A stretch of DNA of 64,000 bases from Cupriavidus sp. BIS7 (GTDB lineage Bacteria > Pseudomonadota > Gammaproteobacteria > Burkholderiales > Burkholderiaceae). The translations under genes were made by a program, and so were the position numbers. Positions 16,111 through 25,624 of the stretch are shown here, in pieces. The notes beneath the pieces are model-generated. The model ran no database searches. It was not told the origin of the DNA and saw nothing but the letters and a program-made list of their open reading frames with translations. The stretch's first letter is position 1. Each line of letters starts with the position of its first letter. The stretch spans positions 1 through 64,000 of the forward strand of contig NZ_ALOU01000032.1 of NCBI RefSeq assembly GCF_000292345.1, in the 5' to 3' direction.

Positions 16111-18726
16111 ATGCAGTTTCTCGAACGAATCCTATCTGGCCTACGTACGGCCATTCTGCCGCCGAACCCCGCCGGCGCCGTGAACGATCCCCCCCATGGC
16201 GTGGCCGCCGGCGCGGCGCATGCCGTCCACGAAGATCCGCATAACGACCATCAAGGCGAGGCCCATGTGAGCCCCGATGGCGTGGGCGGAGGCGTTCCGC
16301 TGCCCGCCGCCCCGCGACGTCTCTGGCTCATGCGCTGGCGCAATCTCGTCGCCACCAGTTGGTTCATGTTCATCCCGCTCGTGGCCATTGTCCTGTTCAC
16401 GGTGGCGATGGGCGTCATCCTGTGGTCGCTGCACGAAACCGAACGCCAGCAGCAGCGCGACGCGCTGTACCGGGATGCCGCCTGGGCGCAGCAGCGCGTA
16501 CGGCTGTCACTGCTCAGCAATCAGGACCAGCTTGCCTCGCTGGCGCGCGATATCGCCGCAGCCCAGTTGGACCAGGGCGCCTACCGGACTGCCGCCCAGG
16601 AAATCCTGCGCGAAAACCCCGAGATCGTCTTCATTAACTGGCTGGACGCCACGCGGCGCGGCCGCTGGTCGCTGCCGTCGACGTCGGAATTCGCCCCCCG
16701 CCTGCGTGAATCGGCCGACCAGCCGCTTGAACCCGAGGTACTGGACACATTCGACGCCGCGCGCGAAACCCAGCGCGTGGTCTATTCGCGCCCGCTCACC
16801 AATGACCGCGGCGACAGCTTCATGCTGATGGAAGTGCCGATCGTGCGGGACAACGAGTTCCTGGGCACACTGGGTGCGCTGTATTCGATCAACGGCATCC
16901 TGACCCACCTGTTGCCGCCCGAACTGACCGAGCGCTATCGTTTTTCGCTGATAGACAAGAACAACCTGACCCGCGCCAGCACCTCGGTGCGCCCGGTGCC
17001 GGGGAATGCGTTGTCCTACGAAGTGCTGCTGGACCCGCCCGGCCACTCGCTGTCGCTGCGCGCGGATGCCTACCCGCCGCCATCGAACCTGCCCAACAAT
17101 ATGCTGCTGTGGCTGGTGGTGGGGCTTTCCTGCTTCCTGCTGTGGAGCCTGTGGAGCATGTGGCGCCACACGAGCCGCCGATCCGAGGCGCAGCGCGCGC
17201 TGCTGGCCGAGACCTCATTCCGCCGCGCGATGGAAAACTCGATGCTGATCGGGCTGCGGGCGCTGGACCTGAACGGCCGCATCACCTACGTGAACCCGGC
17301 GTTCTGCCGCATGACGGGATGGGCGGAGACCGAACTGCTGGGCCGCGTGCCGCCGTTCCCCTACTGGCCGCCCAACGACCAGCAGGAGATGCAGAAGCAG
17401 ATCGATCTGACACTGCAGGGTAAGTCGCCGCCCACCGGCTATGAAATGCGCGTGATGCGCCGCGACGGCAGCAGCTTCTTCGCGCGCATGTATGTCTCGC
17501 CGCTGGTGGACAGCCGTGGCCGCCATACGGGCTGGATGAGCTCGATGACGGACATCACCGAGCCGAAGCGCGCGCGCGAGGAGCTAGCCGCCGCGCATGA
17601 CCGCTTCACCACGGTGCTGGAAAGTCTCGACGCGGCCGTGTCGGTGCTGGCCACGGACAAGGCCGAACTGCTGTTCGCCAATCGCTATTACCGGCAGTTG
17701 TTCGGCTGGGAAGCCGAAGGCCACCTGAAACTGGCTGGCGACGAGGTGGACAAGGAGCAGATGTCGAGCGACAACACCGACTTCGTCGATGCCTACGCCG
17801 GCCTGCCCGCGTCCGAACTGATGCCGTACGCGTCCGATGCGCGCGAAGTGTTCGTGCCGGACATGCAGAAATGGTTCGAAGTGCGCCGCCGCTACATCCA
17901 GTGGGTGGACGGCCATCTCGCGCAGATGCAAATCGCCACCGACATCACGGTGCGCAAGGCCGCCGAGGAAATGGCGCGCCAGCACGAGGAACGGCTGCAG
18001 TTCACGAGCCGCCTGACCACGATGGGCGAAATGGCGTCGTCGCTGGCGCACGAACTGAACCAGCCGCTGGCGGCCATCAACAATTACTGCATGGGCGCCG
18101 TGGCGCGCCTGCACTCGGGCCGCAGCACCCCGGAAGACCTGATTCCCGTGCTGGAGAAGACCTCGGCGCAGGCCGTGCGCGCGGGCACGATCATCAGCCG
18201 CATCCGCGGTTTCGTGAAACGCAGCCAGCCGCAGCGGCGCGAGGCCGCGCTGCACGATATCGTTGCCGACGCCGTGGGCCTGGCCGACCTGGAGGCCACG
18301 CGCCGCCGCGTGACCATCCTGACCCGCCTGCCAGCCCCACCGCTGATGCTCTTCGTGGACCCGGTGCTGATCGAACAGGTGCTGGTCAACCTGCTCAAGA
18401 ACGCCGTGGAAGCGATGGCTGGCCTGCCGGCCCTGCGCGCCGCGGGCGTGGTGCGCCTGCATGCCCGCGTGGAGAATGCCGAGTTCGGCCAGATCGTCTG
18501 CATCGACGTGATCGACCAGGGCCCGGGCGTGGACGAAGCCACCAAGGAGCGCCTGTTCGAACCGTTCTTCAGCACGAAATCGGACGGCATGGGCATGGGC
18601 CTGAATATCTGCCGCTCGATCATCGAATCCCACCAGGGACGTCTCTGGGTGGAAAACAATGTGGACGGTATCGGTTGTACGTTTAAAATCACGCTGCCGC
18701 TGCAGCCAGCGCTACCCGAACAGTAA
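16111..18726 (+). CDS. membrane PAS sensor histidine kinase (FixL/DctB-like)
   Basis: An 871-residue kinase. A cytoplasmic N-terminal extension contains a His-rich stretch (His29, 37, 40, 44, 47, 52). TM1 spans about 83-105. A periplasmic sensor region runs from 106 to about 330, followed by TM2 at 331-353. Two PAS domains start at about 370 and 496. The HisKA domain has phosphoacceptor His647 in LAHELNQPLAAINNY. The C-terminal HATPase has DQGPGV and GMGMGLNICRSI. Signal input is not predictable; I see no clear haem-PAS histidine as in true FixL. The start used is MQFLERILSG; an ATG 25 codons upstream is also open. The response regulator gene follows after 138 bp. It is divergent from aceE. 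Confidence 0.85.
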   Translation: MQFLERILSGLRTAILPPNPAGAVNDPPHGVAAGAAHAVHEDPHNDHQGEAHVSPDGVGGGVPLPAAPRRLWLMRWRNLVATSWFMFIPLVAIVLFTVAMGVILWSLHETERQQQRDALYRDAAWAQQRVRLSLLSNQDQLASLARDIAAAQLDQGAYRTAAQEILRENPEIVFINWLDATRRGRWSLPSTSEFAPRLRESADQPLEPEVLDTFDAARETQRVVYSRPLTNDRGDSFMLMEVPIVRDNEFLGTLGALYSINGILTHLLPPELTERYRFSLIDKNNLTRASTSVRPVPGNALSYEVLLDPPGHSLSLRADAYPPPSNLPNNMLLWLVVGLSCFLLWSLWSMWRHTSRRSEAQRALLAETSFRRAMENSMLIGLRALDLNGRITYVNPAFCRMTGWAETELLGRVPPFPYWPPNDQQEMQKQIDLTLQGKSPPTGYEMRVMRRDGSSFFARMYVSPLVDSRGRHTGWMSSMTDITEPKRAREELAAAHDRFTTVLESLDAAVSVLATDKAELLFANRYYRQLFGWEAEGHLKLAGDEVDKEQMSSDNTDFVDAYAGLPASELMPYASDAREVFVPDMQKWFEVRRRYIQWVDGHLAQMQIATDITVRKAAEEMARQHEERLQFTSRLTTMGEMASSLAHELNQPLAAINNYCMGAVARLHSGRSTPEDLIPVLEKTSAQAVRAGTIISRIRGFVKRSQPQRREAALHDIVADAVGLADLEATRRRVTILTRLPAPPLMLFVDPVLIEQVLVNLLKNAVEAMAGLPALRAAGVVRLHARVENAEFGQIVCIDVIDQGPGVDEATKERLFEPFFSTKSDGMGMGLNICRSIIESHQGRLWVENNVDGIGCTFKITLPLQPALPEQ

Positions 18727-18864
18727 CGGGGGCGCCCTCGGGCGAAACGGACAACCCTCTGCCGCGGGGCATCGGGAGGTCGTCCGGGTCGTTTGCCTGG
18801 GGGTGTCGCGCACTGCCGCTGGCGGTTACACTTCGTTGCAAACGACTTTGCCCCAGGAGACTTC

Positions 18865-19497
18865 ATGACCGCAACGCCCAGCCCCACGCCTCATCGTGGC
18901 GAGACCGTATTCATCGTCGATGACGATGAAGCCATGCGTGACTCGCTGACCTGGCTGCTCGAGGGCAACGGCTACCAGGTGCGCAGCTTCAACAGCGCCG
19001 AGCAGTTCCTGTCCGCGTACGACGCCAGCCAGGTTTCGTGCCTGATCCTTGACGTGCGCATGCCCGGCATGAGCGGCCCGGAGTTGCAGGAGCGCATGAT
19101 CGCCGAGAACATCGACATCCCCATCGTCTTCATCACCGGCCATGGCGACGTGCCGATGGCGGTTTCGACGATGAAGCGCGGTGCGATCGACTTCATCGAG
19201 AAGCCATTCGACGAATCCGAGCTGCGTGCACTGGTGGAACGGATGCTGCAGAAGGCCCGCACCGATCATTCGGCCGCGCGCGAGCAGCGTGCCGCCAAGG
19301 ACCTGCTGAGCAAGCTGACCACGCGCGAACAGCAGGTGCTCGAGCGCATCGTGGCTGGCCGCCTGAACAAGCAGATCGCCGATGACCTGGGCATTTCCAT
19401 CAAGACCGTGGAGGCGCACCGCGCCAACATCATGGAAAAGCTCAACGTCAACACCGTGGCGGACCTGCTGCGCCTGGCGCTCTCGCGCAACAGCTGA
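18865..19497 (+). CDS. FixJ/NarL-type response regulator
   Basis: A 210-residue regulator with an N-terminal receiver domain (phospho-acceptor Asp63 in LILDVRMPGMSG; conserved Lys in EKPFDE). The C-terminal LuxR-type helix-turn-helix contains LTTREQQVLERIVAGRLNKQ and the recognition region GISIKTVEAHRANIMEKL. It forms a pair with the upstream sensor kinase. The start is supported by an AGGAG site nine bases before the ATG, and an earlier in-frame ATG is unsupported. Target genes are unknown; the divergent pdh operon is one candidate. Confidence 0.9.
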   Translation: MTATPSPTPHRGETVFIVDDDEAMRDSLTWLLEGNGYQVRSFNSAEQFLSAYDASQVSCLILDVRMPGMSGPELQERMIAENIDIPIVFITGHGDVPMAVSTMKRGAIDFIEKPFDESELRALVERMLQKARTDHSAAREQRAAKDLLSKLTTREQQVLERIVAGRLNKQIADDLGISIKTVEAHRANIMEKLNVNTVADLLRLALSRNS

Positions 19498-19528
19498 CCG
19501 GCCGACCTGCCGACCAGACCTGCCCGAC

Positions 19529-19554
19529 GGGCTTCGCGGCCAGCCGCGAAGCCC
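19529..19554 (+). terminator. stem-loop after the response regulator gene
   Basis: Perfect 11-bp stem GGGCTTCGCGG / CCGCGAAGCCC with a 4-nt loop, 32 bp after the stop codon. The T-run is short (TT), so it may be a weak terminator or 3'-end protector. Confidence 0.5.
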
Positions 19555-19572
19555 TTCCCGCCTGTTTCCCTC

Positions 19573-19599
19573 TATTTCCCCTATTTCCCCTATTTCCCC
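19573..19599. repeat. 9-bp tandem repeat, three copies
   Basis: TATTTCCCC repeated three times head to tail. It overlaps the 3' end of the minus-strand membrane-protein gene. On that strand each unit carries an in-frame TAG, so copy-number changes would not extend the protein far. Confidence 0.7.
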
Positions 19600-20285
19600 T
19601 TCAGATATTCCTCGTCGGTGAACGTCAGCACCCATTGCGGGCGATAGACGACGAAAATCGCCACCAGCATCCCCGTCAGGAACGCCTCGCCAAATGCGAT
19701 GATCACGGCACCGGTCAGGCCGTCGCCGATCGTCAGCCCGGCATGGGGCAGCCCCATATGGAATTGCCACAGCGTGCGCAGGCCACCGGCAACGATTGCC
19801 GCCACCAGCGCGGCAAAGTACCCGTGCCCGAGGATGAAGATGAATGGGTGGCGCGGCAGCCGGCGCCGCATCAGGGCTTGCAGCCCGGCCGTCACCAGCC
19901 CCGGCACCACGGCCATCCAGATATAGCGCGGCGCCAGCGATATCCAGGCAATATCCTGCCAGCCCTGCCCCGACAGGTAGGCCAGACCCAGCAGCGACAC
20001 CAGGTTAACCACGGCCAGCGTCAGCATCGCCAGCGACAGCCCGAACATCGTGACGGCCAGCGAGGCACCCATCAGTTGGACAACAACCCCGCTTCCCACC
20101 GTGGCGCGCGCCGACCAGAGCAGCGTCAGGAATACGAGCGAGCCAAGCCATGCGTGCTGCAGCGGCTCCTGCCGCAACAGCCGCCAAGGCCGCTGCGACA
20201 CCACCCAGGCAAGCATCCCCACCGAGAGTGTCGGAAGCGGCCAGGTGGCCAGCAGGGCCCGAATTGAAGAATCGTCGATGTGCAT
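19590..20285 (-). CDS. polytopic inner-membrane protein, CbiM-like
   Basis: A 231-residue protein with about six or seven hydrophobic segments and little else. The ending GEAFLTGMLVAIFVVYRPQW and the N-terminal MHID resemble the CbiM/COG3235 family of energy-coupling-factor transporter permease-like proteins, which in other contexts take part in cobalt or nickel uptake. There are no ATPase or other transporter genes beside it, so transport is not established. It is convergent with the response regulator and divergent from folD. Coding status is supported by the membrane periodicity over the whole length; the family assignment is tentative. Confidence 0.7.
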   Translation of the reverse strand: MHIDDSSIRALLATWPLPTLSVGMLAWVVSQRPWRLLRQEPLQHAWLGSLVFLTLLWSARATVGSGVVVQLMGASLAVTMFGLSLAMLTLAVVNLVSLLGLAYLSGQGWQDIAWISLAPRYIWMAVVPGLVTAGLQALMRRRLPRHPFIFILGHGYFAALVAAIVAGGLRTLWQFHMGLPHAGLTIGDGLTGAVIIAFGEAFLTGMLVAIFVVYRPQWVLTFTDEEYLKGK

Positions 20286-20360
20286 CGGCGGATGCTAGCA
20301 GCCCTGGCCCGGTCCGGGCTTGTATCCGATCAAGCCGATCCTGACGGCGGTCAACACCCT

Positions 20361-20366
20361 TATAAT
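20361..20366 (+). promoter_or_regulatory. -10 box upstream of folD
   Basis: Perfect TATAAT 80 bp before the folD ATG. No good -35 box is visible at the right distance, so only the -10 element is called. Confidence 0.35.
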
Positions 20367-20445
20367 CCGGGTTTTGCACGCGGCGCCGCACCCCGCACCC
20401 GGCGCCTGCTCTCCGTTTCCGAAGCCTCTCCAGTCACCTACCCCC

Positions 20446-21303
20446 ATGTCCGCTCACCTGATCGACGGTAACGCCCTTGCCAAACAAATCCGCGCCGAGG
20501 CCGCCCAGCGCGCCGCCCGCCTGACCGCCGCCGGCCATCAGCCGGGCCTGGCCGTGGTGCTCGTGGGCGAGGACCCCGCCAGCCAGGTCTACGTGCGCAA
20601 CAAGGTCAAGGCCTGCGAGGACAACGGCTTCCATTCGTCGCTGAACCGCTACCCGGCGGACCTCTCCGAGGCCGACCTGCTGGCCCGCATCGACGAACTG
20701 AACCGCGATTCGAAGATCCACGGCATCCTGGTCCAGCTTCCGCTGCCGAAGCATATCGACAGCCACAAGGTGCTGGAAGCCATCGCGCCGGAAAAGGACG
20801 TGGACGGCTTCCATGTGGCCAATGCCGGCGCGCTGATGACTGGCGCCCCGCTGTTCCGCCCGTGCACGCCGTACGGCTGCATGAAGATGCTTGAGTCGAT
20901 CCAGTACCCGCTGCGCGGCGCACGCGCCGTGGTGGTTGGCGCCTCGAACATCGTCGGCAAGCCGATGGCCATGATGCTGCTGCAGGCCGGCGCAACCGTG
21001 ACGATCTGCAACAGCAAGACGCGCGACCTGGCCGCTCACACGCGCGACGCCGACGTAATCGTGGCCGCCGTGGGCCGCCGCAACATCATCACGCCGGACA
21101 TGGTCAAGCGCGGTGCCGTGGTCATTGACGTTGGCATGAACCGCGACGACGCCGGCAAGCTGTGCGGCGATGTGGACTTTGCCGGCGTACGCGAGGTAGC
21201 CGGCCATATCACGCCGGTACCGGGCGGCGTGGGCCCGATGACGATCACGATGCTGCTGATCAACACGCTGGAAGCCGCGGAGCGCGAAGCCGGCATCGCC
21301 TGA
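20446..21303 (+). CDS. folD: methylenetetrahydrofolate dehydrogenase / cyclohydrolase
   Basis: A 285-residue bifunctional cytoplasmic enzyme converting 5,10-methylene-THF to 10-formyl-THF with NADP. Family landmarks are the YVRNK segment with the catalytic Lys, the [10 protein letters not shown] motif, the cofactor-binding [18 protein letters not shown] and the C-terminal [15 protein letters not shown]. Length matches FolD (about 285). The start at MSAHLIDG follows the family; the open frame upstream covers the promoter. It is transcribed in the same direction as prlC, 109 bp before it. Confidence 0.95.
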   Translation: MSAHLIDGNALAKQIRAEAAQRAARLTAAGHQPGLAVVLVGEDPASQVYVRNKVKACEDNGFHSSLNRYPADLSEADLLARIDELNRDSKIHGILVQLPLPKHIDSHKVLEAIAPEKDVDGFHVANAGALMTGAPLFRPCTPYGCMKMLESIQYPLRGARAVVVGASNIVGKPMAMMLLQAGATVTICNSKTRDLAAHTRDADVIVAAVGRRNIITPDMVKRGAVVIDVGMNRDDAGKLCGDVDFAGVREVAGHITPVPGGVGPMTITMLLINTLEAAEREAGIA

Positions 21304-21412
21304 GCGATGGGTCAATCGCGCCAATAGGAAAGTCGTACTGGATATTTGGGCGCAGAGGCCTCATCTTGCACCTGTAATGCCGCATTCAGGCAGCCAACCG
21401 GAATTTGCCACC

Positions 21413-23515
21413 ATGACCGATACCACCGACCGCGCCAACAACCCGCTGCTTGACTTTGCCGACCTGCCGCGTTTTGCGGAGATCCGGCCCGAGCACATCG
21501 GACCGGCGCTGGATGTGCTGCTTGCCGAGGCACAGGCCGCCGTCGCAATCGCCGAGAATCCGGCCACGCCTGCCACCTGGGCCAGTGCCGTCGAGGCGCT
21601 GGAGACCGCCACCGAGCCGCTCGGCCGCGCCTGGGGCGTGGTTGGCCACCTGAGCGCGGTATCCGACACTCCCGAATTGCGCAAGGCTCACGCCGACAAC
21701 CTGCCGCGCATGACCGAGTTCTGGTCGTCGGTGGGCCAGAGCCTGGCCCTTTACGAGAAATACAAGGCCGTTGCTGCGAGCACCGAGTTCGCCGGGCTGT
21801 CGCCGGCGCGCAAGCAACTGCTTGAAAACGAACTGCGCGGTTTCCGCCTGGGCGGCGCCGAGCTGCCCGAGGACCAGAAACCGCGTTTCGCCGAAATCCA
21901 GGAGCAGCAGGCGCAACTGTCCAAGGCGTTCTCCGATCACGTGCTGGACGCCACCAACGGCTACGCGCTGTATATGGAGGACGAAGCCCGCCTGTCCGGC
22001 ATCCCCGCCGACGCACTGGAAGCGGCCGCGCTGGCCGCGCAGAAGGATGAAAAGGCCGGCTGGAAGTTCACGCTGCACTTCCCTTCGTATTTCCCGGTGC
22101 TGCAGTACGCGGACGACCGCGCGCTGCGCCAGACCATGTACGAGGCCAGCGTCACGCGCGCCTCGGAACTCGGCGCGCAGTATGGCAACGGCCAGGCGGA
22201 CTGGGACAACACGGCCAATATGCGCGAGCAGCTGACGCTGCGCCGGGAAGAGGCGCACATGCTCGGCTACAACAACTACGGCGAGGTGTCGCTGGTGCCG
22301 AAGATGGCCGAGTCGCCCGCCGAAGTGCTCAAGTTCCTCGACGAACTCGCCGTCAAGGCGCGTCCGTTCGCCGAGCGCGACTGGGCCGAACTGCGCGAGT
22401 TTGCCGCGGCCGAGCTGGGCCTGGAAAAGATCGAGCCATGGGATGTGGCCTATGCATCGGAGAAACTGCGCCAGAAGCGCTATTCGTTCTCCGACGACGA
22501 GGTCAAGCAGTACTTCCAGGAACCGAAGGTGCTTGAAGGACTGTTCGGCGTGGCCGAGAAGCTGTTCTCGGTCAAGATCCAGCCGGACACGACGCAGACC
22601 TGGCACAAGGACGTGCGCTTCTTCCGCGTGGTGTCGCCGCAAGGCGCCCTGCTCGCCCAGTTCTATATCGACCTGTACGCGCGGGAAGGCAAGCGCGGCG
22701 GCGCTTGGATGGACGATGCGCGCGGCCGCAAGGAACGCAGCAATGCCACCGTGCAGACGCCGGTGGCCTACCTGACCTGCAACTTCACCGCGCCGGTTGG
22801 CGACAAGCCCGCGCTGTTCACGCACGACGAAGTCATCACGCTGTTCCACGAATTCGGCCACGGCCTGCACCACATGCTGACCCAGGTGGGCGACCTTGGC
22901 GTGTCCGGCATCAACGGCGTGGAATGGGATGCCGTGGAACTGCCGTCGCAGTTCATGGAGAACTTCTGCTGGGAGTACGAGGTCCTGTCGACGATGACGG
23001 CGCACGTGGACACCGCCGCCCCGCTGCCGCGCGTGCTGTTCGACCGCATGCTGGCCGCGAAGAACTTCCAGAACGGCATGATGACGCTGCGCCAGATCGT
23101 GTTCTCGTCGTTCGACATGCACCTGCACACCGACTTTGACCCGCAGGGGGCGGTGTCGGTGCTGGACCTGTCGCGCCAGGTCAACGACACCCGGCACGTG
23201 GTACCGCAATCGCCGCTGTCGCGCTGGCCGAACACGTTCAGCCACATCTTCGCGGGCGGCTACGCGGCGGGCTACTACAGCTACAAATGGGCCGAAGTGC
23301 TGTCCGCCGATGTCTATGCCGCATTCGAGGAAGCGGCGCAGCTTTCGGGCAGCGTGCTCGATGCCGCCACTGGCGAGCGCTATCGCCGCGAGATCCTGTC
23401 TGTGGGCGGCAGCCGCCCGGCGATGGAATCGTTCGTGGCGTTCCGCGGCCGCGCGCCCCGGATCGATGCGCTGCTCAGGCATGGCGGCATGACCGAGACG
23501 GCAACGGCAGCCTGA
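21413..23515 (+). CDS. prlC: oligopeptidase A (M3 family metallopeptidase)
   Basis: A 700-residue cytoplasmic zinc peptidase of the thimet-oligopeptidase family, which degrades short peptides including cleaved signal peptides. The zinc motif HEFGH lies in TLFHEFGHGLHHML, followed by the third-ligand region NGVEWDAVELPSQFMENFCW. Length is typical (about 680-700). I start at MTDTTDRANN; an ATG 12 codons upstream is also in frame. The next gene starts 33 bp after the stop and is probably co-transcribed with the exonuclease gene. Confidence 0.94.
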   Translation: MTDTTDRANNPLLDFADLPRFAEIRPEHIGPALDVLLAEAQAAVAIAENPATPATWASAVEALETATEPLGRAWGVVGHLSAVSDTPELRKAHADNLPRMTEFWSSVGQSLALYEKYKAVAASTEFAGLSPARKQLLENELRGFRLGGAELPEDQKPRFAEIQEQQAQLSKAFSDHVLDATNGYALYMEDEARLSGIPADALEAAALAAQKDEKAGWKFTLHFPSYFPVLQYADDRALRQTMYEASVTRASELGAQYGNGQADWDNTANMREQLTLRREEAHMLGYNNYGEVSLVPKMAESPAEVLKFLDELAVKARPFAERDWAELREFAAAELGLEKIEPWDVAYASEKLRQKRYSFSDDEVKQYFQEPKVLEGLFGVAEKLFSVKIQPDTTQTWHKDVRFFRVVSPQGALLAQFYIDLYAREGKRGGAWMDDARGRKERSNATVQTPVAYLTCNFTAPVGDKPALFTHDEVITLFHEFGHGLHHMLTQVGDLGVSGINGVEWDAVELPSQFMENFCWEYEVLSTMTAHVDTAAPLPRVLFDRMLAAKNFQNGMMTLRQIVFSSFDMHLHTDFDPQGAVSVLDLSRQVNDTRHVVPQSPLSRWPNTFSHIFAGGYAAGYYSYKWAEVLSADVYAAFEEAAQLSGSVLDAATGERYRREILSVGGSRPAMESFVAFRGRAPRIDALLRHGGMTETATAA

Positions 23516-23548
23516 CCACCCTGCGCTCCCCAACCAGGCGCCCTGAGC

Positions 23549-24004
23549 ATGAACATTCCTTCCCCGATCCGTAAGGAATGTCCGCCGGGCGCCTGCGTCT
23601 GCAACCGGGAAGTGCTGCTGGCGGATCCGCACGCCGACCTGCGCATCCTGCGGCTCACGCAGCAGGAGGAAAAGAAGCTGGTCGACCGGCTCGAGACCAT
23701 CGCCACACTCGACGAGCTTGAGCGGATGCAGGCAAGGATGCACGAACTGCTCGGCATCGTGATCACGATCACGCCGAGCGACAACGTGGTGCGCACTACA
23801 CGCGGCTTCCGTATCGAACTGGCCGATCAGCCGGGACTGTGCCGCAAGACCAGGCTGGCGATACCGGCCGCCATCCGGCGCAGCATGGAAGCCCACCCGG
23901 AGATCGCCTATGCGATCCTCGACCGGCGCGACCTGCTTGGCGGCATGGGTGCCGTCGAAGACGCGCCCGATGGCAACGACAATCCACAAAACAACCAGAT
24001 ATGA
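23549..24004 (+). CDS. hypothetical protein with N-terminal cysteine cluster
   Basis: A 151-residue soluble protein with no family I can name. Near the N-terminus are three cysteines in CPPGACVCNRE, a pattern that could hold a metal. A helical Leu/Glu-rich middle and a basic C-terminal part follow. A fourth Cys occurs later (GLCRK). Its stop codon overlaps the exonuclease III start by four bases (ATGA), so the two are translationally coupled. It lies 33 bp after prlC. The coupling, clear start and even codon composition make it a real gene. Confidence 0.75.
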   Translation: MNIPSPIRKECPPGACVCNREVLLADPHADLRILRLTQQEEKKLVDRLETIATLDELERMQARMHELLGIVITITPSDNVVRTTRGFRIELADQPGLCRKTRLAIPAAIRRSMEAHPEIAYAILDRRDLLGGMGAVEDAPDGNDNPQNNQI

Positions 24005-24798
24005 GAATCGCGAGCTGGAACGTCAATTCCCTCAAAGTCCGCCTGCCGCAGGTGCTGCAATGGCTTGGCGCGCAGGATGCCGCAGGCACGCCGATCGATG
24101 CGCTATGCCTGCAGGAACTGAAGCTGCCCGACGACAAGTACCCGCTGGCGGAACTCGAAGCGGCCGGCTTCCACAGCATCTTCACCGGCCAGAAGACCTA
24201 TAACGGCGTGGCAATCGTGGCCCGTGACACGGCCATGCCCGTGCCGACCGATGTGGTGCGCAACATTCCCGGCTACGAGGATGCGCAGCAGCGCGTGATC
24301 GCGGGCACCTATGGCGATGTGCGCCTGATCAGCGCGTACTTCCCGAACGGTCAGGCTCTCGACTCGGACAAGTTCGTCTACAAGCTTGACTGGCTCAAGG
24401 CCATGACCGACTGGCTGCGTGCCGAGATGGTCCGCTATCCGAAGCTGGCACTGCTGGGCGACTTCAACATCGCGCCGGAAGACCGCGACGTCCATGATCC
24501 GGCCAAATGGGAGGGCCAGAACCTGGTCTCGCCGCAGGAGCGCGATGCCTTCAAGGCACTGATCGAACTGGGCCTGGTCGATTCATTCCGCATGTTCGAA
24601 CAGCCCGACAAGATGTTCTCGTGGTGGGATTACCGCATGATGGGTTTCCGCCGCAACGCGGGGCTGCGCATCGACCATATCCTGCTGTCTGCCGGGCTGG
24701 CACAGCAGTGCGCGGCATGCGCCATCGACAAGGAACCGCGCCGCTGGGAGCAGCCGTCCGACCACACGCCGGTCGTGGCGACGCTGAACCTCGGCTGA
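24001..24798 (+). CDS. xth: exodeoxyribonuclease III / AP endonuclease
   Basis: A 265-residue endonuclease/exonuclease/phosphatase-fold enzyme of base-excision repair that incises abasic sites and trims 3' ends. Catalytic segments are present: WNVNSLK (N-terminal Asn), LQELK (metal-binding Glu), GDFNIAP (Asp, Asn) and SDHTPV (Asp-His pair). The frame is open 54 codons upstream, but the real start is the ATG in the ATGA overlap with the preceding small gene, giving the family N-terminus MRIASWNVNS. Confidence 0.94.
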   Translation: MRIASWNVNSLKVRLPQVLQWLGAQDAAGTPIDALCLQELKLPDDKYPLAELEAAGFHSIFTGQKTYNGVAIVARDTAMPVPTDVVRNIPGYEDAQQRVIAGTYGDVRLISAYFPNGQALDSDKFVYKLDWLKAMTDWLRAEMVRYPKLALLGDFNIAPEDRDVHDPAKWEGQNLVSPQERDAFKALIELGLVDSFRMFEQPDKMFSWWDYRMMGFRRNAGLRIDHILLSAGLAQQCAACAIDKEPRRWEQPSDHTPVVATLNLG

Positions 24799-25020
24799 GC
24801 CGACGTGCAGCGTCCTTGCGCCGGGCGGGCAGCCGAAACCGTGGCGACGGTGAAGCGTTCGCCACAAGCCAATGAGCCAGGCACGGCAAACCCTGCCTGA
24901 ATGGCATTCCAGACAACCAGACTAAGAAAGAAATACGGAGATCAGTAGGGATGAAAGCGCGCCGGCCGGTCTGCAGTTGAACGCGGCCGAAGCCGGCGGC
25001 GGAGGGTACTGCCGCCGACG

Positions 25021-25287
25021 TCAGACCGGCGCCACGTGCGCGCGCTTTACCACGATCGGCTGGGGCACGCCCTGCTCGATCAGCACCACGGCCGCGCGTT
25101 CGATCGTTTCACGACCGGCGCGGAAAGCCTCTTCGAGCGACAGCACCTGATCGGCGCTGAAGCCTTCCCACAGTGCTTCGCGTGTCACTACACACGTCAC
25201 TTGCTCACCATCGACAATCGCGTGGAACAGCAAACCCTCGTTGTTGATGTCGTAGCGATCTTGCTCCTGGAATTTGATTTCCATCAT
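25021..25287 (-). CDS. small conserved protein, DUF1488-like
   Basis: An 88-residue acidic protein beginning MMEIKFQEQDRYD. The layout (QDRY..., then F.A.VDGE...CVVTREAL and a helical C-terminus) fits the DUF1488 family of unknown function, common in Burkholderiaceae. A GTG and two ATGs occur in succession; a GGAGGG ribosome site favours the ATGs at 25287 or 25284. It is monocistronic on the minus strand, facing xth. The region 24799-25020 between them holds no other gene. Confidence 0.75.
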   Translation of the reverse strand: MMEIKFQEQDRYDINNEGLLFHAIVDGEQVTCVVTREALWEGFSADQVLSLEEAFRAGRETIERAAVVLIEQGVPQPIVVKRAHVAPV

Positions 25288-25502
25288 CACAGCCCTCCAT
25301 ATGCAAGTGGAAAAAGGATCCTAACATGGCTTTGTGCAAATCGTTCGTGATCCCCTGCGTGAAGCTACGAGAATGCGATCTTTCTGAATGACCGCCATGC
25401 CGCACCGACAGTTCCAGCCGTCAGTTAACTCGCACAACGAGCCTGGCTGGCGCTCGTGTCAGCGCGATGTGCGAATGGATTGAAAGACGCTACGCGAAAG
25501 AT

Positions 25503-25530
25503 TTGACAAAGCCGAAAATGCTGCTAGAAT
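25503..25530 (+). promoter_or_regulatory. promoter of tRNA-Lys copy 1
   Basis: TTGACA (25503-25508), 16-bp spacer, TAGAAT (25525-25530). The start would fall a few bases before the tRNA. Confidence 0.7.
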
Positions 25531-25543
25531 CTCGGTCTTCGTC

Positions 25544-25619
25544 GGGGCGTTAGCTCAGTTGGTAGAGCAGCGGACTCTTAATCCGTAGGTCGAGTGTTCG
25601 AGTCACTCACGCCCCACCA
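25544..25619 (+). tRNA. tRNA-Lys (anticodon CUU), copy 1
   Basis: 76 nt including encoded CCA. Acceptor stem GGGGCGT/ACGCCCC, T-loop GTTCGAGTC, anticodon loop CTCTTAA with anticodon CTT (reads AAG). It is identical to the copy at 28293-28368, with its own promoter and terminator. Confidence 0.96.
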
Positions 25620-25624
25620 GACAC

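Noticed and set aside
21386..23989. 867-codon minus-strand ORF
   Set aside because: Mirror frame of prlC, whose own frame has the HEFGH zinc motif.
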